Shown here: positions 35,170 to 45,716 of the stretch, piece after piece
Position numbering within the stretch: position 1 is the first letter of the stretch
How the letters are laid out: every line of letters begins with the position of its first letter
From: Romanomermis culicivorax
Taxonomy: Eukaryota > Nematoda > Enoplea > Mermithida > Mermithidae
DNA: 64,000 bases
Assembly: GCA_963922205.1 (NCBI GenBank)
Contig: CAWUHX010000081.1
Coordinates: forward strand, 806,001 to 870,000
Direction of reading: 5' to 3'
Translations under genes and position numbers: made by a program
Notes under the pieces: generated by a model
The model's input: only the letters and a program-made list of their open reading frames with translations
Told to the model about the DNA's origin: nothing
The model's database searches: none

Positions 35170-36270
35170 TTTTGATATTCCAAATCGATATTTTGGTATT
35201 CCTTTTCAACTTTTATTTCCTAGACAGAAGGTTTAATTTTTCAGTGAATTCAATGAATTTTCAGTCGGGCGGACTACAATTCAGAAACTAGGAAAGCAAT
35301 CAAGAATTTTGATTCTTCAACCAGCGAGAATTCCCACTTGGACTCAAAATGTTTTAGACACACAAATGTGAAAATCTTTAAAGACTGCAAAAAGACTTTG
35401 GGAAAATAACCGAGAAAAATCTTGCTTCTCGTCAAATTCTCAAAAAACGAGACAGGATCAAACATTTATCCAAAATATCTTGATAATTAAAAGCTGCAAG
35501 CACTAGCTAGAATGATATTTTCTAACCGCGCACTCACGTAAGTTCAAACGTAATCCGATAGTCAGTCGTCGACGAATATCTCAAGAACAACTCAAAACTG
35601 AAGCGCGGCAAAGGTTTACTCAAATGCAGAATAGAATTTTTCATCAGAAAAGTGTAATTTGACTAGTTCATATTGTTGTAAATTTGTAATAAAATAAATA
35701 GAACTGACAAAAAATTGTGTGGAACGGTGCGAATCTATCAGAAACTGAAATCTACAGTAACCTGAATTTTTGTCTAAAGCACAAAACTTCTGTTGTAGTT
35801 GTCCATTTTTCATGATTTATGGCTCAAATTGAAGATAAAAAGATTTTTGACAAACACAAAGAAGTTTTTTTGGATAGAGTCAGTATTCCCGCCGCAGATA
35901 AGAGTTGAACTAAGGCTATTCTGGTTCCGACAGTTTACTTTGAACTCGATCACTCTTTTATTCTTTCTATTCTATGCAACGATAGAGAATTAAAAATGCT
36001 ATCGAATAAGCTATCACATGCTTTTTAAACTGAGCATGGAGAGAAGTTTTGTAAATTCCAAGATTTCGTTAATTCCGGCTATCAAAATCATGCATAAGCA
36101 GATAAAGTCGGCGAAAAATCAAACAAGCTTCGGCCACATAACTGTGTTGGAAATGAAAATGTATCATTTTGAAGCATGTCCTTTGGTGTGCCTCAACGAA
36201 AACTCGAATTGGGTTTTGATGTAAATCTTTTTCGCTTCGGAAGTACTTGGCGTTCAAGGTTTTGTAGGAT
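35170..36270. other. no gene recognised
   Basis: AT-rich spacer with short open frames on both strands (for example 36018-36224 plus) that have no splice support. The octamer CGTGGATT at 36272-36279 is the left target duplication of the following hAT element. Confidence 0.35.
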
Positions 36271-36279
36271 ACGTGGATT

Positions 36280-37311
36280 CAGGCCCGTAACTAGGGGGGA
36301 ATAGGGGGAATTCTCCCCTGAAATGAAATCTGAAAAAAATTTTTAGCATATCTGATCGATTGCATGTATGTGAACAAGTGACTACTCTTGGCACCTGTGA
36401 ATTTTTTTCTATTCCTTTATTGAATCATAAAAATGAAGGTTAAAGGTACTTATATTTTATAATAAAATTTGCATGTCTAACAGTGTAATGCATTTGTTGA
36501 ATATTGATTGACTTTCATTTCACTGTTTCCTACATAATATTACACTTTTTCTTGCTGTACGTATTTTATAATTTGCATTGGATGTATAGTAGGGGTTGAA
36601 GTTTATAAAATTTTTTTCGGGATTGTTTCAACTTTTGAATCTAATACAATATGAAGCGTATCACTAGCTATTTTACATCTTCAAATTTAAACGACAAACA
36701 TCAATGTGTAGCATCAAATTCAGCTTCCTCACGTGAATCTAGTGCTGCGAATAATTCTCAAAAACCTTCAGAATCAACAGGTTAGTTAGAATAAAATTGT
36801 ATCATTGTTCTAATGAGTTAAAATTTATTTAAATATTAATCCAGTTGTAACACTAGCGTCGACTACCGCTTCTACAGAATCTTCGATGCCAGCAGACCTT
36901 TCAGTAGCATCATCAGCAGGTTAGTTCGATTCAAACAATAAATTTCGATGCACAATGAATTATAATTTTGAATTCAGAAAATGAAGAAATAACTGCCCGA
37001 GAAAATGAAACTGACGCCTATGCTCTACTGATCAATATTCCAGCTGCGTTGAAACCACAACCGTTGTCAAAATATGCCAATAAATTTTGATCTTGAGTTT
37101 TCTCAATTATGTATTTTAAATAATAGCGTTTTAAAAAATTCAATTTTCTGGAGCTTTACCCCAGACCCTACCAGGGGGCCCTTAAGGGCGCTACTCTTGA
37201 CCCCTCAGCCAACTGGTTGGTTGCTGCACGACCTCCATTCGCCGAGTTTTGAGTAAGTCAAAACATTTTGGTGATTCCCCCCCCTGAAAAAAATTCCTAG
37301 TTACGGGCCTG
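36280..37311 (+). mobile_element. hAT-superfamily element, 8-bp TSD, internally deleted
   Basis: The 1032-bp unit begins CAGGCCCGTAACTAGGGGGG and ends, on the opposite strand, CAGGCCCGTAACTAGGAATT, so the inverted ends share about 16 bp. It is flanked by perfect 8-bp duplications CGTGGATT (36272-36279 and 37312-37319). An 8-bp TSD and CAGG...CCTG ends are hallmarks of the hAT superfamily. The interior holds the first exons of a transposase-like gene, but most of a normal 2-3 kb coding region is missing, so it cannot mobilise itself. Confidence 0.88.
36651..37090 (+). pseudogene. truncated hAT-type transposase N terminus, three exons
   Basis: Exons 36651-36780, 36845-36919 and 36978-37090 join in frame through two short phase-1 introns (63 and 58 bp) with GTTAGT donors and CCAG/TTCAG acceptors. 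The product is 105 residues: MKRITSYFTS..., then a Ser/Thr/Ala-rich linker, ending LKPQPLSKYANKF and TGA. An N terminus of the type 'MKR..SYF' followed by a Ser-rich linker is typical of the zinc-finger hAT-like transposases (DUF4371/ZMYM6-like group). That group assignment is from memory of the family, not from a search. The zinc finger, catalytic core and dimerisation domain are absent. Confidence 0.65.
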
Positions 37312-37389
37312 CGTGGATTGATATTACTGTAACTCTTAAATGTGCGCCAAAATCCACGTGCACTGGAATCATACATAAAAATTATTAAA

Positions 37390-38400
37390 TAATTAAAATC
37401 CGACACGAAGCGCCGGAAAATTTCAAGAATTTTCAATTTTATACCGCGTAAAATGCACCTCCGAACAGGAAACCATCAAAAAATTTTCCCTCAAATTGGT
37501 GCCTTCAAAAAAATTCCTCAAAAGTGGTCGATTGAGGAAAAAACATGTGGAAAAAATTTTTTCGACTTAAAATCCTCGTTTTTTGGCTTAAAAATGCTCA
37601 CAGACGCTTTATCACACTGTTTTTGAGCTTTTTCAAGCCTTCTGGTGTTTTTAGAGAAGTTAATTCATTAAAGTTGAAGAAAAAATTGAAATGTTCGACT
37701 TAAAAGCCTAATCTACAAGCATTGTTGAACAAATTTTCTAGCAAACTATGTATCCAAGAGCATAATTGACTTGAATTACACAAGAAATCAATAGTCATGT
37801 CCTCTACGATGACAAGTGAAAGCCCAAAAAAGATGGTAATCTTTCCGGTGCGATGCGCCGGAAAATTTTTTGGGTATAATGACATTCTGGGATGCTGAAA
37901 AATCAACTTTCCGAACATTAATTTCGAGAATTAGATTCCAATTTTGTGTTCCAGAGTCGTAATTTCTAGAATTTTACTTGAAAAATTTTAAAATCTGTAA
38001 TTTATTTGTAAACTCTCATGAACTTGGTCGAAAATATACGAGTAAGAAGAGTATAAATTTCCGAAAGATATTTCCATGAAGCTTTTGAATTGATTTTACG
38101 TTAGCAAAGAAATAATCGCATCATAATGCATAGAGACTTGACGTATTGACCTTTCTCAGAAGGAAAAAATGCGAATCTTCATCAAATATTATGATAAAAT
38201 GTTGAAGATTACCAATTAAAACATGAGATACTACGTTTAAGATGATGAAAACTATTATGGATTAAGTGATAAATGAAGGTAGACATGATAAAAGCCGCGC
38301 CTGAGCTACTTAATGAATAATGATGATTATTAAAGTTATAACCGGCGCTAAGCGCCCGAAAATTTTGGGATTTGAACCTACTAAAATGTATGTTCTCAAT
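37390..38400 (+). repeat. R1 repeat, full copy (plus orientation)
   Basis: It opens with GACACGAAGCGCCGGAAAAT and a cassette whose word is CCTCAA/TTGAGG (37490-37545), followed by the core from GCTCACAGACGCTTTATCAC. A mid-core hairpin CCGGTGCGATGCGCCGG sits at about 37846. The core continues through CGTTAGCAAAGAAATAATCG to AAAGTTATAACCGGCGCTAA and GCGCCCG (38342-38357). This is the best single reference copy for the family in this window. Confidence 0.7.
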
Positions 38401-38639
38401 ATGAAAACCCCAAATTTGGAATTTTTACGGATGGCGGTGGCCACGCCGAAATTTCTCTGACGCCGGTTTTTGGGGGTTTTCACGATGAAGGGAAGAAAGA
38501 ACGAGTGAAATTATGCATGGGAAAAGCGCCAAAATTTGGACCCTTCGGGCGCAGCTGCTGTACCCTAAGCCTAAGGAAAATTTTAAAGGAAAAATAAACT
38601 CAAATTAGATTTCCAAATTCGTTGACTTTCGACAATAAA

Positions 38640-38900
38640 GCGCGTCCCTAATTAGTGTTTTTTGGTGCCAAAACATGGTTTTTGGCACAAAAAAATTTGC
38701 GGAGGCCACTGCCATCCGTAATTTACCCCCAAATTTTTCTTCCACATTTGTGGAAAGACCTCAAAAATTTTTTCCACATTATAGTGCAAATGTGGAAAAA
38801 ACAGTGGTTGCCACACAGCGCTTTTTTGTGCACGGACATTTGTGCCAATTGGCACAAGAGGCCAAAAAAATTTGTGCCAATGGCACAAAAAAAAATTTTC
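38640..38900. repeat. cluster of palindromic word cassettes
   Basis: Three cassettes are stacked. GTGCCAAAACATGGTTTTTG followed by GCACAA lies at 38663-38690. CCACATTTGTGGAAAG plus CCACATTATAGTGCAAATGTGG lies at 38740-38805. GTGCCAATTGGCACAAGAGG plus GTGCCAATGGCACAAAAA lies at 38842-38890. Within each, the same word appears in both orientations. Confidence 0.55.
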
Positions 38901-39470
38901 TACCAGAAACATACTGAAAACTGCGGAAGAGTTTTAGGCCAAAAAATTTGATGAAAAGTTAACGTTTAACGCATTAATTTTTTGTAAAAAATCGTGCCCT
39001 ACTTATTTTTCAGCTAACCATGTCAGGGAGATAACAAAAAAACTGTGCAGGAAAATAGTTCACGACGACTCGAAAAGAATTAGATGCTGAGAAAATTTAG
39101 ATAACTCTAGATTATTAAGGAAATTCAACCTGATTCAATTTTTGACTCCGAATATGAATATCTTAGGTATATATGTATAAAAACTATGTAAAGACTAGAA
39201 AGAATAAAGTCGAAAATTGTGTAAATTTTCGGTCGAAACATTGTACCACTACCAACGATATCGATTTTTCTATTATTCTATTGGAATCAATCAAACACAA
39301 AAAGTGAGAATTTCAGTTTTAAATCCGAATCTGACTGAAACTGAATGAACAGAAAATATTCACAATTTTTTTTCATTCATCAGTCGTTGACAATGACAGC
39401 CTGTAGAGTTTGCTGCAACGGTACTAATACACTGTTCGAAGAGAAATCTTTCGCATTGGGCTCAATTATA
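38818..39470. repeat. R3 repeat, copy 2
   Basis: It matches 30190-30830 in block order, from TTTTTGTGCACGGACATTTG to CACTGTTCGAAGAGAAATCT. It joins an R1 copy in plus orientation on the left (37390-38400) to one in minus orientation on the right (from 39475), forming a large inverted arrangement. Confidence 0.55.
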
Positions 39471-39474
39471 CATT

Positions 39475-39689
39475 GTTTTTTCCACATTTGCACTATAATG
39501 TGGAAAAAAAATCTGGAATGTGGAAAAAATTTTTAAGGTCTTTCCACAAATGTGGAAGAAAAATTTGGGGTTTTCATATTGAAAAGATACATTTTGGTGC
39601 ATTTTAGGAGGTCCAAATCTCAAAATTTTCCGGCGCTTCGCGCCGGTTTATAACTTCAATAATCATCCTTATTAAGTAGCTCAGGTGCG
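39475..39689 (-). repeat. R1 repeat, outer part of a minus copy (continues at 42601)
   Basis: A cassette on CCACATTTG/AATGTGGAA (39480-39560) is followed by TGCATTTTAGGAGGTCCAAA, the hairpin CCGGCGCTTCGCGCCGG (39630-39646) and TTCAATAATCATCCTTATTA. The sequence then stops at the hAT element start (39690). The rest of this copy resumes at 42601. Confidence 0.6.
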
Positions 39690-40868
39690 CAGGGTTGGCA
39701 ATGCTTTGGTTTTTTGGTTTTTTAAAAAAACCAAAAAATTGGAAAATCTCTGGTTTTTTCCAAAATCATTGGGAAACTGTTTTTTGACATTAGTCGATCT
39801 TCTAGGTATGTATTGGTGTCTATATAAATCAACAAAACAATTAACTTAGTTGAATTGAGTTCACTACAGAGTAGAAGAAAGTCGTACTTTTATGATACAT
39901 TTCGTATTCAAAAGATGTGATATAAATATCAATCGATATCCTTAGTATACATTTTGCAAGCACACATTTAGTGAGTCGAGTTTGCTATAATTTGCTCACA
40001 AAAAAATTTGACGCTGAATCTTTCATAGAGTTTACTCCAACTATGCGGGGGTGACATCTATTGTTCCATATCATCATCGAAATTTTATAAAATATGATTG
40101 AGGTTAATATCCTGAATTTATTTTTACGGTAAGCTTTTTAATTTTCTCAGCTCGAAATTTCAAAATATAAATGAGACAACAATAATAAAAATTTTATACA
40201 GATCATTTGAGAATACTGTAGGTTAAGAAAGAGAAGAGCTTTTGAGTGGCTCATTTTTACGTGACTTGACATCGCTACTAAGTAGAAAAAATTGTGCAAA
40301 TTATATATATCATGCATACCTGTAAGACCTCCGACCAGTTGGGCGGGGGGGGGGGTAGGAAAAAGTCGAAATTTTTTCCAAAAAACATACACTTTTTGAA
40401 AATTTTTTTAATTTTTTCCAAACTGGGAGGGGGGGGGGGTTGGGGGGGGGGAAATGATTTTGCGTACAGGGTTGGTCGAGTTGGGGGGAGGGGGGTCCCC
40501 CCCCCAACCCCCCAAGTACAGGTATGATATCATGCTAGCGAGAATAGTATAATATAATAAGACCCATTTGCTGTAGTTATAGCTCGCAGACAGGTTTGAA
40601 AAGCAAAAATTTGGAAACATCAGAAATGTCTATGTGTGACCTTAAAGTGCAGTTTGTAATATCAATAACATGTAATAATCTATCAATTTAAAACCCTCTT
40701 ATCGAAAACGGTATGCTTGAAAATTGTGTCATTTCAACTTTTCTGTGCATATGTATATATGTGATGCATTGATACAATTTTGTAGTTGATTTCTTTTGAG
40801 TTTTGATTACGTACATTGTGTATTGTATATTTCTCTATATTTGTATTTTTTCTTCTTTTCCTTGAATT
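39690..40868. mobile_element. hAT element, first (partial) representation before the gap
   Basis: This segment is nearly identical to 41026-42211, including an internal family A MITE at 40315-40526. It breaks off in CCTTGAATT at the N run. It is probably the same genomic locus represented twice, see the findings. Confidence 0.7.
40315..40526. mobile_element. G-tract MITE (family A) with perfect 8-bp TSD
   Basis: The 212-bp unit has ends CATACCTGTA and TACAGGTATG and perfect flanking octamers ATATCATG (40307-40314 and 40527-40534). An 8-bp duplication suggests mobilisation by a hAT-type transposase. The interior carries paired G and C runs and the AT linker common to the family. It is nested inside the larger hAT element. 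Confidence 0.8.
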
Positions 40869-40968
40869 NNNNNNNNNNNNNNNNNNNNNNNNNNNNNNNN
40901 NNNNNNNNNNNNNNNNNNNNNNNNNNNNNNNNNNNNNNNNNNNNNNNNNNNNNNNNNNNNNNNNNNNN
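40869..40968. other. assembly gap, 100 N
   Basis: Exactly 100 N, the conventional length for a scaffold gap of unknown size. The sequence right of the gap (from 40969) restarts at the same hairpin found at 39631, so the two sides overlap by about 1.2 kb. Confidence 0.99.
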
Positions 40969-41025
40969 GGCGCTTCGCGCCGGTTATAACTTCAATAATC
41001 ATCCTTATTAAGTAGCTCAGGTGCG

Positions 41026-42600
41026 CAGGGTTGGCAATGCTTTGGTTTTTTGGTTTTTTTAAAAAACCAAAAAATTGGAAAATCTCTGGTTTTTTCCAAA
41101 ATCATTGGGAAACTGTTTTTTGACATTAGTCGATCTTCTAGGTATGTATTGGTGTCTATATAAATCAACAAAACAATTAACTTAGTTGAATTGAGTTCAC
41201 TACAGAGTAGAAGAAAGTCGTACTTTTATGATACATTTCGTATTCAAAAGATGTGATATAAATATCAATCGATATCCTTAGTATACATTTTGCAAGCACA
41301 CATTTAGTGAGTCGAGTTTGCTATAATTTGCTCACAAAAAAATTTGACGCTGAATCTTTCATAGAGTTTACTCCAACTATGCGGGGGTGGACATCTATTG
41401 TTCCATATCATCATCGAAATTTTATAAAATATGATTGAGGTTAATATCCTGAATTTATTTTTACGGTAAGCTTTTTAATTTTCTCAGCTCGAAATTTCAA
41501 AATATAAATGAGACAACAATAATAAAATTTTATACAGATCATTTGAGAATACTGTAGGTTAAGAAAGAGAAGAGCTTTTGAGTGGCTCATTTTTACGTGA
41601 CTTGACATCGCTACTAAGTAGAAAAAATTGTGCAAATTATATATATCATGCATACCTGTAAGACCTCCGACCAGTTGGGCGGGGGGGGGGGGTAGGAAAA
41701 AGTCGAAATTTTTTCCAAAAAACATACACTTTTTGAAAATTTTTTTAATTTTTTCCAAACTGGGAGGGGGGGGGGGGTTGGGGGGGGGGGGGGGAAATGA
41801 TTTTGCGTACAGGGTTGGTCGAGTTGGGGGGAGGGGGGTCCCCCCCCCAACCCCCCAAGTACAGGTATGATATCATGCTAGCGAGAATAGTATAATATAA
41901 TAAGACCCATTTGCTGTAGTTATAGCTCGCAGACAGGTTTGAAAAGCAAAAATTTGGAAACATCAGAAAATGTCTATGTGTGACCTTAAAGTGCAGTTTG
42001 TAATATCAATAACATGTAATAATCTATCAATTTAAAACCCTCTTATCGAAAACGGTATGCTTGAAAATTGTGTCATTTCAACTTTTCTGTGCATAATGTA
42101 TATATGTGATGCATTGATACAATTTTGTAGTTGATTTCTTTTGAGTTTTGATTACGTACATTGTGTATTGTATATTTCTCTATATTTGTATTTTTTCTTC
42201 TTTTCCTTGAATTTACCCCTTACATTGTATCTCATGCTCTGTTCCATTTTTTTCTCATGTTCTTCACTCATGGTTCCTTTCTTATGTGCCCATTATTACT
42301 GTATTTCTATTGCTACAATAGGGATTTCCTACAGCATAAAATAATGAGACTTCCGATAAGATTAATACTTAGCTGTCATTTTAAGGCTCCCTAACTAGTC
42401 TTAGATGATACAGGGAGCTTCCAGCAGTTTTTTTACATAGTTATTTTGATGTACCAAACATTCTAAAGAATTAAACCAGGAAAAAACCACTAAAAAACCA
42501 TAGAAAAAGAAAAAAACCATTAAAAAACCATAAAAAACCACTAAAAAACCAAAAAAACCAAAAAGTCGAAATTTCAAAAGTTTGGTTTTTGCCATCCCTG
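41026..42600. mobile_element. hAT-superfamily non-autonomous element, 8-bp TSD
   Basis: The 1575-bp unit begins CAGGGTTGGCAATGCTTTGG and ends, on the opposite strand, CAGGGATGGCAAAAACCAAA. It is flanked by perfect octamers CAGGTGCG (41018-41025 and 42601-42608). It split an R1 copy whose two halves are at 39475-39689 (or its duplicate at 40969-41025) and 42601-43330. Both ends contain repeated CCAAAAAA/TTTTTTGG words, especially AAAAAACCAnTAAAAAACCA at 42480-42560. No transposase coding is seen. A family A MITE (41651-41869) is nested inside. Confidence 0.82.
41651..41869. mobile_element. G-tract MITE (family A), duplicate of 40315-40526
   Basis: Same ends and same flanking ATATCATG octamers as at 40315. 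It differs only in the lengths of the G and C runs, which is what sequencing or allelic variation in homopolymers would produce. Confidence 0.75.
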
Positions 42601-43420
42601 CAGGTGCGGCTTTTATCATGTCTACCTTCATTTATCACTTAATTTATAATAGTTTTCATCATCTTAAACGTAGTATCTCATGTTTTAATTGGTCATCTTC
42701 AACATTTTATCATAATGTTCAATGAAGATTCGCATTTTTTCCTTTTGAGAAAGATCAATACGTCAAGTCTCTATGCTTTATGATGCGATTATTTCTTTGC
42801 TAACGTAAAATCACTTCAAAAGCTTCATGGAAATATCTTTCGAAAATTTATACTCTTCTTACTCATATATTTTCGACCAAGTTCATAAGAGTTTGCAAAT
42901 AAATTACAGATTTTAAAATTTTTTCAAGTAAAATTCTAGAAATTACGACTCTTGAACGCAAAATTGGAATCTAATTCTTGAAATAATGTTCGGAAAATTG
43001 ATTTTCCAGCATACCACAATGTCAATATACCAAAAAAATTTTCCGGCGCTCCCATCTTTTTTGGGCTTTCACTTGTCATCATAGAGGACTTGACCAATCG
43101 ATTTCTCATGCAATACAAAGTCAATCCTAATGCTCTTGGATAGTTTATTAGAAAATTTGTTCCACAATGCTTGTTGGTTAGGCTTTAAAAGCGAACTTTA
43201 AATTTTTTCTTCAATTTCAATGAATTAACTTCTCTAAAAACACCAGAAGGCTTGAAAAGGCTCAAAAACAGTGCGATAAAGCGTCTGAGGTGAGCATTTT
43301 TTAAGCCAAAAACGAGGATTTTAAGACGAAAAAAATTTTTTCCACATGTGAAAAAAATTTGACCCCTTTCCACATGTGTGGAAAAAAGTTCGTGGAAAAA
43401 AAACAGTGCAAATATACGAA
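42601..43420 (-). repeat. R1 repeat, inner part of the interrupted minus copy
   Basis: It continues from the hAT insertion with GCGGCTTTTATCATGTCTAC and runs through 'CTTGTCATCATAGAGGACTTG' and 'CAGAAGGCTTGAAAAGGCTC' to 'GTGAGCATTTTTTAAGCC'. It ends with a cassette on CCACATGTG/CCACATGTGTGG (43340-43385) and ACAGTG. Confidence 0.65.
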
Positions 43421-43424
43421 TAGA

Positions 43425-43790
43425 AATCGTTGACTACGGCGCGAAGCGCCGAAAATTTTTTGCGTTTTCAGCCCCTAAAACGTCTAAAAATCAAGGAAAT
43501 TTAATGTTTGACCAGCCAATAATTTTGTGCCAATTGGCACAAACGTTCAAATTTTTTTGTGCCAAAAACCATGTTTCGGCACAAAAAATACTGTTGCCAC
43601 CAGTGTTTTTTTTTTGTGCCAAAACATGGTTTTTGGCACAAAACAATTCGAAATGGCACAAAAAATTTTGGGCGTTTGTGCCAATTGGCACAAATTTTTT
43701 GACTATTCGACTGCCGAATTTCTTTGATTCTCAGTCATTTTAGGGACTGAAACGGCAAAATTTTCTCGGCGCTCCGCGCCGAGTCAATTA
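43425..43790. repeat. hairpin-bounded block with GTGCCAATTGGCAC cassettes
   Basis: A block is bounded by hairpins CGGCGCGAAGCGCCG (43437-43451) and CTCGGCGCTCCGCGCCGAG (43765-43783). Between them the word GTGCCA or its complement occurs about ten times, including two perfect GTGCCAATTGGCAC palindromes near 43527 and 43678 with GTGCCAAAAACCATG between. Confidence 0.6.
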
Positions 43791-44189
43791 AGTGTAATAT
43801 TAGTCAAATGTCAGGAATCTGAAAGAATTGTTTTCTAATAGTAGATTTGTATGATCGCAACAAACCTTGAGATTGTCAATGATTGAAAAATGAATTAGTT
43901 AACTTCCACTGTTCATTCACTGTGATTGGAAACCGAAATTTTCATCTGTTTGATTCGAACAGAAAAATTTACCCTGTTGGCACAATTTTTCAACCAAAAA
44001 TTTACGCGACATGACTTGCGTTCTTCTTTTTTCAGGAAAAATCATATAGGACATCCTTAATTTATTTACATCGGTGTTATGAAGAAATCCGTAGCCAAAA
44101 ATAAAGAAAAATATAAAATGCCTGAAAAATTGTATAAAAATTATCTGAATTCTCGCACCATCTGATTTCTTTCCGAACACTGTTTTCTT

Positions 44190-45190
44190 TCCCAAATCGT
44201 GCTTTTTCGGGAAAAAAATTCGGAAAAGAGAAAAAAATTTTGGGCTCTTTCCTCATTTTGGGGAAGAAAAATTTTGGGGATCGGATGCAGAAAAGATGCA
44301 TTTTGGTGCATTTTAGAAGATCATAATCTCAAAATTTTCCGGCGCTCCGCGCCGATTATAACTTTAATAATCATTATTATGCATTACTTAGCTCAGGCGC
44401 GGCTTTTAGCATGTCTACCTTCATTTATCATATAATCTATAATAGTTTTCATCATCCTGAACGTATTATCTCATGTTTTCATTGGCAATCTTCAATATTT
44501 TATCATTATATTTAATGAAGATTCTCATTTTTTCCTTTGGAGAAAGATCAATACGTCAAGTCTCTAAGCTTTTTGATGCAATTATTTCTTTTCTAACGTA
44601 AAATCAATTCAAACGCTTCATGAAAATATCTTTCGGAAATTTATACTCCGCTTACTCATATATTTTCGACCAAGTATGAGAGTTTACAAATAAATTATAC
44701 TGGTTTTATAAATTTCCAAGTAAAATTCTATAAATTACGACTTTTGAACACAAAATTAAAATCTAATTCTTGAAATAAATGTTCGGAAAATTGATTTTCC
44801 AGCGTCGCAGAATATCAATCTTACCCAAAAAATTTTTCCGGCGCTACGCGCCGGAAAGGTTTACATCTCTTTTGGGTTCTCACTTGTCATCATAGAGGAC
44901 TTAACCATCGATTTCTCATGTAATTCAAAGTCATTATGCTTTTCGATAGTTTGCTTGAATGTTTGTTCCAATGCTTGTAGATTAAACTTTGAACTCGAAA
45001 ATTTCAATTTTTTCCTCAATTTTAATGAATTAACGGGTCTGAAAACACCAGAAGGCTTGAAAAGGCTCAAAACACCTAAATAAAGCGTCTGTGAGCATTT
45101 TTAAGCGAAAAAACGACTTCAGGAAAATGGGGAAAAAAATTTTGACCCCTTTCCCCATTTGGGGAAAAGGCCCGGGGGGAAAAAACAGTG
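44190..45190 (-). repeat. R1 repeat, full copy (minus orientation)
   Basis: The copy is bounded on the left by a TTTCCTCATTTTGGGGAAGA cassette and the hairpin CCGGCGCTCCGCGCCG (44339). The mid hairpin CCGGCGCTACGCGCCGG is at 44838-44854. On the right lies a cassette on CCCCATTTGGGG (45150-45170). The core between is in the same order as 42601-43330. Confidence 0.7.
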
Positions 45191-45554
45191 TTTCCGAATC
45201 GTATAAACTGCTTTCTTCATCAGTTTTTCTTATCGCACTGACCTGACGTGCTTAAGATAAAATAGAGTTGGCACGATTTGTTATGCAATTGGCATAAAAC
45301 TTTTTAAAAATTTTCAGTGTTTTCAGGCTGGAAAAAATTTTTTGGCCCTTTGTGCCAATTGGCACAGCACAAATGTCCGTGCACAAAAAAAAACGCTGGT
45401 TGCCACACGACTGGAGAAAATACAGTACTTATCTTCCAATATTCATTTTATACAAACCATATAAAAATAGTAACTTGTTGTTGCAACGAAAAGAAATACA
45501 AGGAAAATACCCACTGTCTGCTGAGCTGAATCGAGGTTATTGTCGGGAACATCA

Positions 45555-45560
45555 TTTATT
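45555..45560 (-). promoter_or_regulatory. polyadenylation signal AATAAA of the hnRNP gene
   Basis: The minus strand reads AATAAA about 160 nt downstream of the TAA stop at 45719-45717. Confidence 0.5.
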
Positions 45561-45716
45561 CGACTCACACGTACAATATACAACAGTGAAAAATGTTATA
45601 TGAGAGCATTCGATAATTTACACTCGGGCGCCGATGGGGCACTTTCAAAAATAAAGTCCAAATTTGATAGAACGATCGACCAACGAGTGACCATAAAGAT
45701 TTCGCATATCGTCATC

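Noticed and set aside
42470-42600. Regularly spaced AAAAAACCA words resembling a small satellite or CRISPR-like array
   Set aside because: Spacing is irregular, there are no unique spacers, and the stretch lies in the end of a hAT element.
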